This document shows, in pieces, positions 1 through 8,943 of a DNA stretch of 64,000 bases. The first letter of the stretch is position 1. Each line of letters begins with the position of its first letter. The DNA comes from Dongia rigui. GTDB lineage: Bacteria > Pseudomonadota > Alphaproteobacteria > Dongiales > Dongiaceae. The DNA lies in the NCBI RefSeq assembly GCF_034044635.1, contig NZ_JAXCLX010000001.1, positions 2,294,001 to 2,358,000 on the forward strand, in the 5' to 3' direction. The notes beneath the pieces were generated by a model that saw only the letters and a list, made by a program, of their open reading frames with translations, was not told where the DNA came from and did no database searches. A program made the translations under genes and the position numbers.

Positions 1-1
1 T

Positions 2-706
2 GATGCAGCGGGGCCAGCGACGCCCGGCGACACGATGCTGGCACGCAACGAGTTCCTCACCAAGATCAACGGCATCCTCTGGGGCGACGACCCCAATGAC
101 GGTGTCGTCAAGGGCCGCGAATTCATTCACCCGTCCTTGCGCTTCACCTTCACCGCCCCGCCGGGCTTCAAGCTTTCGAATCAGCCGAGCCAGGTCCTGG
201 GCAAGGGCGACAACAGCGTCATGATCTTCGACATGGCGCCCTCAGGCACCGGCGATCTTGCGACCTATGTTCAGAGACAATGGAACCCCAAGGCCAAGGT
301 CAGCGATGTCCAACGCATCAATGTCAACGGCATGGAAGGGGCAACCGGCATCGCCCAAGGCTCGGTCAGTAACACGCCGGCGACCTTCCGCCTGGTAGCG
401 GTCCGCTTCCCGGACAATCACGTCTATCGTTTCCTGTTCGCTGCTCCCAACAACAGCTTTGGAGGCGCCGATGCCGGCTTCGGCACGACGGTCAATTCCT
501 TCCGCCAGCTCGCTGCCAATGAAGCGACCGGCTATAAGCCGATGCGCATCCGCCTTGTCGAGGTGAAGCAAGGCGACACCATCGACAGCCTCGCCGCCCG
601 CATGGTGGTACCTGAGGCCAAGACCGAATGGTTCAAGGTCATCAACCGCCTCGACCAGGGCCAGCCGCTGCAGGCCGGGCAATTGGTGAAGATCGTCAGT
701 TACTGA
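2..706 (+). CDS. M48 family metalloprotease, C-terminal part (5' end outside window)
   Basis: The frame is open from the first bases of the window, so this is the last 234 residues of a longer protein. The visible part starts near an RNEFLTKINGILWGDD segment and runs through a beta-rich domain (IHPSLRFTFTAPPGF). It ends in a LysM-like stretch (VKQGDTIDSLAARM ... LQAGQLVKIV). This arrangement is typical of the C-terminal half of exported M48 (BepA/YfgC-type) proteases that act on outer-membrane proteins in the periplasm. The catalytic HEXXH motif and signal peptide would lie upstream and cannot be checked. The family call rests on recognition of the C-terminal pattern. A start at the ATG at 35 is unlikely because the frame stays open before it. 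Confidence 0.75.
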   Translation, partial: DAAGPATPGDTMLARNEFLTKINGILWGDDPNDGVVKGREFIHPSLRFTFTAPPGFKLSNQPSQVLGKGDNSVMIFDMAPSGTGDLATYVQRQWNPKAKVSDVQRINVNGMEGATGIAQGSVSNTPATFRLVAVRFPDNHVYRFLFAAPNNSFGGADAGFGTTVNSFRQLAANEATGYKPMRIRLVEVKQGDTIDSLAARMVVPEAKTEWFKVINRLDQGQPLQAGQLVKIVSY

Positions 707-734
707 GGCCCGCAACTGAGATAGATTCACGCGC

Positions 735-2552
735 ATGGCGCGTGTGTCAGATAACCAGGCCCTCAGATTCCCGATCTGGCTTGTCCTCGCCGCGACGTTC
801 GGCGGGCTGGCGGCGCTCGCTGTGGCGTTGGTGGCGATCGCCATCAATATCCGCGCCTACGACAACACCTACGACTTGCTCAATCTCTTCGCCGACCGCG
901 AGATCACCAATCTCGAAAAAGCATTGCGTTCGGAACTCGATCCGGCCCTGGAACAAGTGCGCTACCTCTCCGACCTCATTGCGACCGGTCGGGTGACGGC
1001 CGGCGACAACCAGCGCATCGCCGATCTGCTGATGGGGTCGCTCGCCGCGTCGCCGCAGCTCACCGCCGTCACCTTCATTCGCGAGGACCTCACGGTCATA
1101 ACCGCCGCGCGCCAACTCGAAGGACGTCTTTATGCCAGCCAGGTGATGAGCGGGGTGGCAACACCGCGCTTCCGCATGGCCCTCAATCGCGGTTCTGTGG
1201 CCAGCGAGCCGATTTGGGACCAACCGATATTTCTGCCCCAACTGGAAAAGCCGGTCATGTCGGCCCTGGCCCCGGCGCGCTACAAGCGCAAAGTGGTCGG
1301 TGTCTTCGCTGCCGTGGTGTCGCTCCCCGCGATATCCGAGAATCTCAAGGACCGCGCGGGCCCGCAGGCCACACCCTTCGTGATCGGTACGAATGGCGCC
1401 GTCTTTTCGCACCGCGAACTGTTCACCGGCGATTTTCACCTCAGCGAGAAACGTCCCCTGCCGCGGTTCAACGAGATCAACGACCCGGTCCTTGCCCAAT
1501 ACGACCCGAGCAAGGCCGTCAGGGTGACCCCGCCCGAACGCTCGTCCTTCCAGGAGCAGGAAGTCCGGGTCGGTGACAGCAAATTTTTTCTCATCTTCAA
1601 GGAAATACCGAACCTTCTCAACCAGCCGCTCACCGTCGGCGTCTATTTCCGCTCGACGCTGGTGGAAGGCGTCATCGACCAGCTGCTGCGCACGCTTTAC
1701 TGGGCGGGCATCGTCATCGTCATCGCCATTGTCCTGGCGATGGCGCTGGGTCGGCGCATCGGCCATCCCATTCGCGAACTCGCCGACGCGACACGGCACC
1801 TCGCCGAACTGGATTTCGCCGGTGCCGCATCGCTGACACGCAGCCGCTTCCGTGAGATCGACATTGCCAACAACGCCTATAACAGCATGCGCAACGGATT
1901 GGGCTGGTTCTCGACCTATGTGCCGGGTTCGCTGGTGCCGCATCTGATGAGGCCAGAAGGCAGCGCCATGCTGGCCTCGCGTGAGGTGCCGGTTACCGTG
2001 ATGTTCACCGATATCATCGGCTTTTCCGGCATCGCGCAGCGTTTGAGCCCGCGCCGCCTGGCTGCGTTCTTGAACCGGCACTTCACTCTGCTCGGCAGCC
2101 ATATCGTGGCCGAGGGCGGCTCGATCGACAAATATATCGGCGATTCCATCATGGCGTTCTGGGGCGCCCCGGAAGCGCAGGAAGATCACGCGCTGCGGGC
2201 GGTCCATGCCGCCCAGCGCATCGCGGCGCGCCTCGATGCCGACAACGCCCGGCGCGCGCGCAAAGGCCTCGCACCGGTCCGCATCCGCATCGGCATCCAC
2301 AGCGGCACGGTCATCGCCGGCAATATCGGTGCCCCCGGCCGCATCAACTACACGCTGGTCGGCGATGCGGTGAACATCGCCCAGCGCCTCGAACAATTCG
2401 GCAAGCAGGTCGATGACGGCAAGCGCTCGGCCCTCATCAGCATCAGCGCCGACACGGCCAAATTACTGACGCCCGAGACGCAACTGACCGCCCTCGGTCA
2501 CGAAGTCCTCCCCGGCCGCCGCGACGAGACCGAGATCTACCGGCTGGGCTAG
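735..2552 (+). CDS. Membrane-anchored class III adenylate/guanylate cyclase
   Basis: This 605-residue protein makes a cyclic nucleotide from an NTP. It has a transmembrane helix at about residues 12-35, an extracytoplasmic sensor region of about 280 residues that looks Cache-like, a second helix near 318-337, a HAMP-like linker, and a C-terminal cyclase domain from about 415. Metal ligands D426 (in FTDIIGFS) and D470 (in KYIGDS), the substrate lysine K466, and the transition-state pair N547 and R551 (in GDAVNIAQRLE) are all present, so it should be active. Residue T540 sits at the base-recognition position often held by Asp in adenylate cyclases. ATP is the likelier substrate but this is inference. 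It converges on hemF with only 6 bp between stops. Confidence 0.88.
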   Translation: MARVSDNQALRFPIWLVLAATFGGLAALAVALVAIAINIRAYDNTYDLLNLFADREITNLEKALRSELDPALEQVRYLSDLIATGRVTAGDNQRIADLLMGSLAASPQLTAVTFIREDLTVITAARQLEGRLYASQVMSGVATPRFRMALNRGSVASEPIWDQPIFLPQLEKPVMSALAPARYKRKVVGVFAAVVSLPAISENLKDRAGPQATPFVIGTNGAVFSHRELFTGDFHLSEKRPLPRFNEINDPVLAQYDPSKAVRVTPPERSSFQEQEVRVGDSKFFLIFKEIPNLLNQPLTVGVYFRSTLVEGVIDQLLRTLYWAGIVIVIAIVLAMALGRRIGHPIRELADATRHLAELDFAGAASLTRSRFREIDIANNAYNSMRNGLGWFSTYVPGSLVPHLMRPEGSAMLASREVPVTVMFTDIIGFSGIAQRLSPRRLAAFLNRHFTLLGSHIVAEGGSIDKYIGDSIMAFWGAPEAQEDHALRAVHAAQRIAARLDADNARRARKGLAPVRIRIGIHSGTVIAGNIGAPGRINYTLVGDAVNIAQRLEQFGKQVDDGKRSALISISADTAKLLTPETQLTALGHEVLPGRRDETEIYRLG

Positions 2553-2558
2553 GGTGGC

Positions 2559-3443
2559 TTAAGGCCAGGCCACTTCCGGCGGCAGCGACATCAGGATCGC
2601 TTCGGTGTTGCCGCCGGTCTTCAGGCCGAATGTCGTGCCGCGGTCATAGAGCAAGTTGAATTCCACATAGCGGCCACGGCGCACCAACTGCTGTTGCCGC
2701 TCTTCCGGCGTCCAGCTCTGCGCCATGTTCCGCCGCACGATCTCGGGATAGATATCGCGGAAGGCCTTGCCCACGTCCTGCGTGAAGGCGAAATCGCGGC
2801 CCCAATCGCCGGTATTGAGCTGGTCATAGAAAATGCCGCCCAATCCCCTGGGTTCGTTCCGATGCGGCAGGAAGAAGTACTCGTCGCACCATTTCTTGAA
2901 GCGCGGATAATAGCTGGCATCGGTGGCATCGCAGGCGCGCTGCAGGGCGCCGTGGAAAAGGGTCGCGTCGCCCCCGTGATTCTCCGGGAACATCGGCGTG
3001 AGATCGGCGCCACCGCCGAACCAGGCTTTCGACGTCACGATGAGGCGCGTGTTCATATGGACCGCCGGCACATGGGGCGAGCGCATATGCGCCACCAGGC
3101 TGATGCCGCTCGCCCAGAATTCGCCGGTATCGCCGGTACCTGGAATCTGCTGGCGGAATTCCGGCGAGAACTGGCCGAACACGGTCGAGATGTTGACGCC
3201 CACCTTCTCGAAGAGGCGCCCCTTCATCACCGACATCGTGCCGCCGCCACCACCCTCGCGTTCCCAGATATTGCGCTCGAAGCGCCCGGCCTGTTTGCCC
3301 GCCGGCAGATTGGGATGCGACGAGAACGCGTCCTCCAAGGCTTCGAAACTGGTGCAGATGTCGTCGCGCAGGGTCTGGAACCAGCGGCGTGCCTGCTCCT
3401 GATAATCGCTGGGGAAGGTCGCTGGCGTGCTGTAGGGGATCAT
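2559..3443 (-). CDS. hemF: Oxygen-dependent coproporphyrinogen III oxidase HemF
   Basis: HemF uses O2 to decarboxylate two propionates of coproporphyrinogen III and gives protoporphyrinogen IX, a late step of heme synthesis in the cytoplasm. At 294 residues it has the normal family length, with family blocks such as [46 protein letters not shown] and [18 protein letters not shown]. The start overlaps the stop of trmL by 4 bp (ATGA), so the two are probably cotranscribed and translationally coupled. The next gene in the direction of transcription is on the opposite strand. The nearby bc1 complex genes need heme, but there is no evidence of shared regulation. Confidence 0.95.
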   Translation of the reverse strand: MIPYSTPATFPSDYQEQARRWFQTLRDDICTSFEALEDAFSSHPNLPAGKQAGRFERNIWEREGGGGGTMSVMKGRLFEKVGVNISTVFGQFSPEFRQQIPGTGDTGEFWASGISLVAHMRSPHVPAVHMNTRLIVTSKAWFGGGADLTPMFPENHGGDATLFHGALQRACDATDASYYPRFKKWCDEYFFLPHRNEPRGLGGIFYDQLNTGDWGRDFAFTQDVGKAFRDIYPEIVRRNMAQSWTPEERQQQLVRRGRYVEFNLLYDRGTTFGLKTGGNTEAILMSLPPEVAWP

Positions 3444-3910
3444 GAAAGACTCGAAAATCCGGTTTGGCGAAGGGCTTCGGCGGCCACCACCGCGGCGGCG
3501 ACGGCGACATTGAGCGATCTCATGCCAGCGCGCAACGGAATGACCAGGCGATGATCGGCCGCTTCATGCACCGCATCGGGCACGCCACTCGATTCGCGCC
3601 CGACCATGATGCTGTCCTGCGCGCGGAAGCTGAAGGTGTGATAGGGCTCGGCCGCCTTGGTCGAGAGCAGCAGCAGTCGCCCGGCGCAGGCCGCATTTTC
3701 CTGGCGCCACAGCTGGTAGGCGGCCCAGGAATTGTGGCGCAACAGATCGACCGACTCTAGGTAATCCATCCCAGCGCGCTTCATGCGGCGGTCGTCGAAA
3801 ATGAAGCCGCAGGGGAAAATCACGTCGACACTGAGGTTCCAGCAGGCGCAGAGGCGCAAAAGCGTGCCGGTATTCTGCGGAATGTCCGGCTCAAATAGGA
3901 CCAAACGCAT
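3440..3910 (-). CDS. trmL: tRNA (cytidine(34)-2'-O)-methyltransferase TrmL
   Basis: A SPOUT-fold methyltransferase of 156 residues that 2'-O-methylates the wobble base of certain leucine tRNAs using S-adenosylmethionine. The N-terminus [20 protein letters not shown] and the knotted C-terminal SAM site ([12 protein letters not shown], then [17 protein letters not shown]) are family signatures. It is the first gene of a two-gene unit with hemF, whose ATG overlaps its stop. Its start lies about 315 bp from petA on the other strand, so the intervening region must carry divergent promoters. The family call is strong. The exact target tRNA is taken from E. coli TrmL and not tested here. Confidence 0.92.
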   Translation of the reverse strand: MRLVLFEPDIPQNTGTLLRLCACWNLSVDVIFPCGFIFDDRRMKRAGMDYLESVDLLRHNSWAAYQLWRQENAACAGRLLLLSTKAAEPYHTFSFRAQDSIMVGRESSGVPDAVHEAADHRLVIPLRAGMRSLNVAVAAAVVAAEALRQTGFSSLS

Positions 3911-4225
3911 GATTTCGTTGTGCTTTCAGTGAACCAAGGGGTGTGGGCGCAAAGCTGCCCAACCTTGCAAATCAAACGGAATTGTTTATACCCTTGGCCT
4001 GGTTAAGGGGGAATGCCCGGACGGTGACGTCCGCGGCCGGGATGGAACAGCTGGGCGTCGCTCCGTGCGGCGTTCTGTCGCGTCCAAGGCTTGCGGCCGG
4101 TTTCTGGTGACATGGTATAACCCCCGGGATTTTTTGGGTATTCGAGGCCTGTCTGCGTTCCCAGAGCTACCCAAGCAGGTGGTGATAGGCGCGGGCGGGT
4201 TTCTCTTGCCGGAGGGACAAGGAAT
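3911..4225. other. Divergent intergenic region between trmL and petA
   Basis: About 315 bp without a credible gene. It must hold the promoters for trmL-hemF (minus) and petABC (plus). A TATAAC box at about 4113-4118 sits downstream of a TTGCGG at 4091-4096, but the spacing is long, so I do not call it a promoter. A purine-rich GGAGGGAC just upstream of the petA ATG can act as the ribosome binding site. Confidence 0.4.
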
Positions 4226-4780
4226 ATGGCGGATCACGCGCAATCGCCCAATGGGGGGCATGCCACGGAAGGCACGCGGCGCGACTTTCTCTTTTTGACC
4301 GCAGCATCGGTGACCGCCTTTGGCGCGGCCTCCGCGGTGTGGCCGTTCGTGAGCTCCATGAACCCGTCGAAGGACGTGTTGGCGCTCTCCTCCATCGAGG
4401 TCGATGTCGGCCAGGTGGCCGAAGGTCAGGCGATCACGGTGAAGTGGCGTGGCAAGCCGGTCTTCATCCGCCATCGCACGGCGGCCGAGATCGAGCAGGC
4501 CAAGAAGGACGACTCGGTCGAGATGAAGGATCCGCAGCCCGACGAGAAGCGGGCCATCAAGCCGGAATACCTCGTCCTGGTCGGCGTCTGCACCCATCTC
4601 GGCTGCGTGCCGCTGGGGCAGAAGGATTCCGAGCCGAAGGGTGAGTTCGGCGGCTGGTACTGCCCCTGCCACGGTTCGCAATACGATACCTCAGGCCGTA
4701 TCCGCAAAGGCCCGGCGCCGCTCAATCTGGAGGTTCCGACCTACCAGTATGCCGGCGATACCGTCGTGAAGATCGGTTAA
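4226..4780 (+). CDS. petA: Ubiquinol-cytochrome c reductase Rieske iron-sulfur subunit
   Basis: The Rieske subunit (184 residues) of the cytochrome bc1 complex passes an electron from ubiquinol to cytochrome c1. The N-terminus carries a twin-arginine-like signal anchor ([13 protein letters not shown]), as expected for a folded 2Fe-2S protein exported by Tat and kept as a membrane anchor. Cluster motifs are CTHLGC at residues 122-127 and CPCHGS at 146-151. These supply two Cys and two His ligands plus the disulfide pair. The gene is 15 bp upstream of petB and forms the first gene of petABC. Length and motif spacing are normal for alphaproteobacteria. Confidence 0.97.
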   Translation: MADHAQSPNGGHATEGTRRDFLFLTAASVTAFGAASAVWPFVSSMNPSKDVLALSSIEVDVGQVAEGQAITVKWRGKPVFIRHRTAAEIEQAKKDDSVEMKDPQPDEKRAIKPEYLVLVGVCTHLGCVPLGQKDSEPKGEFGGWYCPCHGSQYDTSGRIRKGPAPLNLEVPTYQYAGDTVVKIG

Positions 4781-4795
4781 GGGGAGCGGGATAGC

Positions 4796-6112
4796 ATGAG
4801 CGCCAATTTCAAGAACCCGGTCATCCGCTGGATCGACCATCGCCTGCCGGTCTTCACCTTCCTGCACCACGAAGCCAACGAATATCCGACCCCGAAGAAC
4901 CTCAGCTACTGGTGGAACTTCGGCAGCCTCGCCGGATTCATGCTGGTCGTCATGATGGCCTCGGGCATTTTCCTCGCCATGCAGTACACGCCGCATGTCG
5001 ACATGGCCTTCAATTCGGTCGAGCGCATCATGCGCGACGTGAATTACGGCTGGCTGATCCGCTACATCCACATGAACGGCGCGTCGATGTTTTTCGTCGT
5101 CGTCTATGTGCACATGTTCCGCGGCCTCTATTTCGGATCCTACAAGGCGCCGCGCGAATTGCTGTGGCAGATTGGTGTCGTCATCCTGCTCTTGATGATG
5201 GCGACCGCCTTCATGGGCTACGTGCTGCCCTGGGGCCAGATGAGCTTCTGGGGTGCCACCGTCATCACCAACTTGTTCTCGGCGCTGCCTGTCGTCGGCA
5301 AGCATATCGTGACGCTGCTCTGGGGTGGTTTCTCGGTCGATAACCCGACCCTCAACCGCTTCTTTGCCCTCCATTACCTGCTGCCCTTCGTGCTGCTGGG
5401 CGTGGTGGTGCTGCACGTTGTGGCGCTGCATCGCTTCGGCTCCAACAACCCGATCGGCATCGACACCAAGGGCCCGCAGGACAGCATCCCCTTCCACCCC
5501 TATTACACGGTGAAGGATCTGTTCGGCCTCGGCGTCTTCATGATCTTCTATTCGTACTGGGTCTTCTACGCCCCGGTGACGCTGGGCGATCCGGTGAACT
5601 TCGTGCCCGCCAACCCGCTCTCGACGCCGGAACACATCGTCCCCGAATGGTACTTCCTGCCGTTCTACGCGATCCTGCGCTCGATTCCGGACAAGCTCCT
5701 CGGCGTCATCGCGATGTTCGCCTCGATCCTGGTGCTCCTCGTTCTCCCCTGGCTCGACCGCTCGCCGGTCCGCTCGGGTCGCTATCGTCCGGTGTTCAAG
5801 TGGTTCTTCTGGATGCTGGCGTTCGATTGCGCGATCCTCACCATCTGCGGCAAGAATCCGCCGGATTGGCTCTGGTCGCCGCTGTCGTTCTCGATCGCGC
5901 CGGATACCGGCCAGTTCGGCATCAGCATCATCGCCATGGGTCAGCTCGCCACCACCTACTACTTCGGCTACTTCCTGGTGATCCTGCCGCTCCTCTCGAT
6001 CTTCGAGAAGGCGCTGCCGGTTCCGCTTTCGATTTCCCGCCCGGTGCTGGGTGGCGGCGGCTCGCATGCTGCCATCGCCTCGGCCCCAGCCAAGACGATG
6101 GAGAAGCTCTGA
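4796..6112 (+). CDS. petB: Cytochrome b subunit of the bc1 complex
   Basis: Integral membrane subunit of 438 residues that carries hemes bL and bH and both quinone sites. Expected landmarks are present: a first heme-ligand helix around residues 80-115 ([21 protein letters not shown]), a [13 protein letters not shown] segment at the ubiquinol oxidation site, a second helix with HYLLPF and LHVVALH ligand histidines, and the PEWY motif ([17 protein letters not shown]). Length fits the bacterial single-chain form with all eight helices. Its TGA stop overlaps the ATG of petC (TGATG), which points to translational coupling. A C-terminal tail rich in Gly, Ala and Lys follows the last helix. Confidence 0.97.
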   Translation: MSANFKNPVIRWIDHRLPVFTFLHHEANEYPTPKNLSYWWNFGSLAGFMLVVMMASGIFLAMQYTPHVDMAFNSVERIMRDVNYGWLIRYIHMNGASMFFVVVYVHMFRGLYFGSYKAPRELLWQIGVVILLLMMATAFMGYVLPWGQMSFWGATVITNLFSALPVVGKHIVTLLWGGFSVDNPTLNRFFALHYLLPFVLLGVVVLHVVALHRFGSNNPIGIDTKGPQDSIPFHPYYTVKDLFGLGVFMIFYSYWVFYAPVTLGDPVNFVPANPLSTPEHIVPEWYFLPFYAILRSIPDKLLGVIAMFASILVLLVLPWLDRSPVRSGRYRPVFKWFFWMLAFDCAILTICGKNPPDWLWSPLSFSIAPDTGQFGISIIAMGQLATTYYFGYFLVILPLLSIFEKALPVPLSISRPVLGGGGSHAAIASAPAKTMEKL

Positions 6113-6912
6113 TGGGCGTCGGTCAATTCATCCTCAGACTCGCCACCGTTGCCGTCGCTGGTGTCGCCGTCCTCTTCGTCGCCGCTGCACCCAAGCATGG
6201 GGTGCATGTGGAAAAGGAAGAATGGTCGTTCCAGGGCTTCTTCGGGAAGTTCGACCAGGCCCAGCTCCATCGCGGCTTCCAGGTCTATAAGGAAGTCTGC
6301 TCGGCCTGCCATTCGATGAACCTGCTCTCCTATCGCAATCTGCAGGAGATCGGCTTCTCCGAAGCGCAGGTGAAGGAAATCGCCGCCAGCGTCACCGTCA
6401 TGGACGGCCCGAACGATGCCGGCGAGATGTTCGAGCGCCCGGGCAAGCCGTCCGACCACTTCCACGCGCCGTTCCCCAATGAACAGGCAGCGCGTGCCTC
6501 GAACAACGGTGCTCTGCCGCCGGACTTCTCGCTCATCGCCCGCAGCCGTGCCGGTGCCGGTTTCGGTGCCTATGAAGGTGCCGACTACATCCACGGTGTC
6601 CTCGTCGGCTATCGCGAGCCGACAGCCGAAGAAAAGGCCAAGATGCCGGAAGGCATGTATTTCAACGAAGGCTTCAACGGCCATCACATCGCCATGCCGC
6701 CGCCCCTCTCGGATGGCGCCGTGACGTATGAGGACGGGACCCAGGCCACGCTCGACCAGATGTCGCGCGACGTCGCTGTGTTCCTCACCTGGGCCGGCGA
6801 GCCGAACTACGAGAACCGCATTCGCACGGGTTTGAAGGCGATGCTGTTCCTCGTTGCCTTCACGCTCATCGCTTATGCTGCCAAGCGGAAGATCTGGGCC
6901 AACATCCACTGA
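6112..6912 (+). CDS. petC: Cytochrome c1 subunit of the bc1 complex
   Basis: Cytochrome c1 (266 residues) accepts electrons from the Rieske centre and reduces a soluble or membrane cytochrome c. There is an N-terminal signal sequence (about residues 1-25), the covalent heme site CSACH at residues 63-67, the axial methionine region HIAMPPPL, and a C-terminal membrane anchor (LKAMLFLVAFTLIAYAAKRKIW). I chose the ATG at 6112 because it overlaps the petB stop and begins the signal peptide directly. The frame is open further upstream inside petB, but that part is out-of-frame petB sequence. A strong terminator follows. Confidence 0.96.
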   Translation: MGVGQFILRLATVAVAGVAVLFVAAAPKHGVHVEKEEWSFQGFFGKFDQAQLHRGFQVYKEVCSACHSMNLLSYRNLQEIGFSEAQVKEIAASVTVMDGPNDAGEMFERPGKPSDHFHAPFPNEQAARASNNGALPPDFSLIARSRAGAGFGAYEGADYIHGVLVGYREPTAEEKAKMPEGMYFNEGFNGHHIAMPPPLSDGAVTYEDGTQATLDQMSRDVAVFLTWAGEPNYENRIRTGLKAMLFLVAFTLIAYAAKRKIWANIH

Positions 6913-6939
6913 TCTCTCGCTTCCAGGCTGAAGTTGAAG

Positions 6940-6977
6940 CCGCCGCATCGGAAATCCGGTGCGGCGGTTTTCTTTTT
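6940..6977 (+). terminator. Rho-independent terminator of petABC
   Basis: An inverted repeat with arms CCGCCGCA (6940-6947) and TGCGGCGG (6960-6967) is followed at once by TTTTCTTTTT. It starts 27 bp after the petC stop, so it most likely ends the petABC transcript. Confidence 0.85.
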
Positions 6978-7118
6978 CTGTCGCCCCCATGACAGATGCG
7001 GGCGCTGACAAAATTCCTGTCAGCGTTTACCGAAGGCCCGAAACACGTTACACAGGTAAAGACGAATCGCCTGCCACCCCAGATAGGGCCATCCAACACA
7101 GGGCCATAGGTATTGTGG

Positions 7119-8027
7119 ATGCAAGAGGATGCGAGATCGCCATTGCCAGTCCCGACGCCCGCTGCGCCCTTCAACGCGGGGACCCATGCCGTTACCGGCA
7201 TCGATCATGTGATCGTCGGTGTCCGCGATCTGGAAGCCGCTGCGGCGCGGTGGACAAAGCTCGGCTTCCACCTTACCCCGCGCGGCCGGCATATCGGCTG
7301 GGGCACCGGCAATTACTGCATCATGTTCGCTGGCGACTACATCGAACTCCTCGGCATCATCGATCCCCAGCAATTCACCAATAATCTCGAACAGTTCGTA
7401 AAGACCCGCGAAGGGTTGCTGGGCCTCGCCTTCGCCGGCCGTGACGAGGCTGAATGCGCCCGGGAACTGCGCGCTGCGAACCTGCCCTTTGAGGGGCCAA
7501 AGGTCCTCAAACGCGAGCTGGAACTGCCGGAAGGCACGGTCTTGCCCGAATTCGGTCTGATCATGCTGCCGCCGGCCGTGACCCCGGGCCTGTCCGCCTT
7601 CGTCACCGTGCACAAGACGCCGGAATTGCTTCGCCAGCCGGAATGGCTGCGCCACGCTAACCGCGCGACCGGCCTCGTTTCCATGACAGTGGTCGTCGAC
7701 GATCCCGTCGATACGGCGTTTGGCTGGCTGCCCGTCTTCGGCCCCAACCGCATCTCGACCGCCAATCTCGTGACGGTGATCGACACCGGCCATGGCGCCA
7801 TCCGCTTCACCACCAAGGCGGGCCTCGCCCAGCTTTACCCGGCGCTGGTGCCCTTGCCGGAATACCCCACGCCCTGGATTGCCGCGTTGAAGATCTCGGT
7901 CGCCGACAAGGCGCGTTGCCGCGACCATCTGCACTTTGCCAACATCCTTGCCTTCAAGACCGGCAAGGGCTGCATCGTGCCCCCTGAGGAAGCCAACGGC
8001 GTTATCATCGAATTCGTCCAGGAATAA
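7119..8027 (+). CDS. VOC/glyoxalase-like domain protein (Glyoxalase_3 type)
   Basis: A protein of about 302 residues with a vicinal-oxygen-chelate fold. The first module begins at about residue 24 with GIDHVIVGVRDLEAAAARWTK, the usual first beta strand that supplies a metal-binding His, followed by GTGNYCIMF and DYIELLGI. The second half (residues about 180-300) looks like a second, weaker module. Substrate is unknown. A TTG at 7113 could add two residues; I prefer the ATG at 7119. The methyltransferase gene starts 2 bp after its stop, so they form one operon. Other VOC genes in the window lie in the tyrosine operon and are not close relatives by eye. Confidence 0.75.
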   Translation: MQEDARSPLPVPTPAAPFNAGTHAVTGIDHVIVGVRDLEAAAARWTKLGFHLTPRGRHIGWGTGNYCIMFAGDYIELLGIIDPQQFTNNLEQFVKTREGLLGLAFAGRDEAECARELRAANLPFEGPKVLKRELELPEGTVLPEFGLIMLPPAVTPGLSAFVTVHKTPELLRQPEWLRHANRATGLVSMTVVVDDPVDTAFGWLPVFGPNRISTANLVTVIDTGHGAIRFTTKAGLAQLYPALVPLPEYPTPWIAALKISVADKARCRDHLHFANILAFKTGKGCIVPPEEANGVIIEFVQE

Positions 8028-8029
8028 CC

Positions 8030-8803
8030 ATGACAGCCACCACGCAGGAGAGCGACGCGCTCTACCACGACCCGCGCCTTGCCGATTTCTACGATCTCGA
8101 CAACGGTTGGTATGACGACACCCGCACCTGTCTGAAATTGTCGGAAGGCGCCGCGAGCGTCCTCGATCTCGGCTGCGGGACGGGGCTGCTCGCCAGTGCT
8201 ATCGCGAAAGAGTTTGCCATCGCCCAAAGCGGTGCGCGTGTCACCGGCGTAGATCCGGCGCCGGCGATGCTCGACATCGCGCGCCGCCGCGATGGCGGGA
8301 CCGCCGTCACCTGGGTCGAAGGCGATGGCCGCAGCGTGCGCTTGAACGAACGCTTCGATTTCATCCTGATGACCGGTCACGCTTTCCAATGCCTGCTGAC
8401 CGATGCCGATCAGCTGGCCTTGCTCAAGACCATCGCCGCGCATCTCACGCCCACCGGCCGCTTCATCTTCGACAGCCGCAACCCCAAGGGCCGCGAATGG
8501 CTGGAATGGAACCCCAAGGCATCGCATCGCTTCGTGACGCATCCCAAACACGGACAGGTCGAATCCTGGAACGACTATACCTATGACGAGCCGACGGGCG
8601 TCGTGACCTATGGCACTTACTATCGCCTCGGCAACGGCGATCTCCTCGCCGCCAAATCGAAGATCCGTTTCGGTAGCCAGGAAAACCTCGCGCGGCTGAT
8701 CGCAGAAGCCGGCCTCGCTGTCGACCGCTGGATGGGCGATTGGCTGGGCGCCGATTACACGCCGGCCTCGAAAGAGATCATACCATTGGGCCGTCTAGCC
8801 TAG
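8030..8803 (+). CDS. Class I SAM-dependent methyltransferase
   Basis: A 257-residue Rossmann methyltransferase. Motif I is VLDLGCGTGLLASAIA at about residues 44-59, followed by the acidic strand GVDPAPAMLDIARRR, a WVEGDGRSV segment and FDFILMTGHAFQCL. This layout is that of the Methyltransf_25/11 group, which methylates small molecules. Nothing in the sequence fixes the substrate. It is cotranscribed with the VOC gene 2 bp upstream. Downstream there is a paired palindromic repeat instead of a classic terminator. Confidence 0.85.
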   Translation: MTATTQESDALYHDPRLADFYDLDNGWYDDTRTCLKLSEGAASVLDLGCGTGLLASAIAKEFAIAQSGARVTGVDPAPAMLDIARRRDGGTAVTWVEGDGRSVRLNERFDFILMTGHAFQCLLTDADQLALLKTIAAHLTPTGRFIFDSRNPKGREWLEWNPKASHRFVTHPKHGQVESWNDYTYDEPTGVVTYGTYYRLGNGDLLAAKSKIRFGSQENLARLIAEAGLAVDRWMGDWLGADYTPASKEIIPLGRLA

Positions 8804-8810
8804 GCGAAGC

Positions 8811-8916
8811 CCCCTCACCCCGACCCTCTCCCCGCAAGCGGGGCGAGGGGCTTGTGGCAAGGGCTCGCCCTAAACTCCCTCTCCCCACGAAGTGGGGAGA
8901 GGGTCGGGGTGAGGGG
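8811..8916. repeat. Paired palindromic repeat (BIME-like), family A copy 1
   Basis: Two inverted halves: the left arm starts CCCCTCACCCCGACCCTCTC and the right arm is its reverse complement, ending GGTCGGGGTGAGGGG. Each half has its own small hairpin (CCCCGCAAGCGGGG and CCCCACGAAGTGGGG). It lies between convergent genes. Related elements occur at five other sites in the window. Confidence 0.85.
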
Positions 8917-8943
8917 TGCTTCGATTAGAGGGTGCGCCGCCTA

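Noticed and set aside
747-2396. A 549-codon open frame on the minus strand opposite the cyclase
   Set aside because: The plus-strand frame has all cyclase motifs. The antisense frame has the low-complexity His/Arg/Asp look of a shadow.
4691-6067. Long minus-strand frame opposite cytochrome b
   Set aside because: Shadow of petB; extreme Glu/Arg/His content and no recognisable domain.
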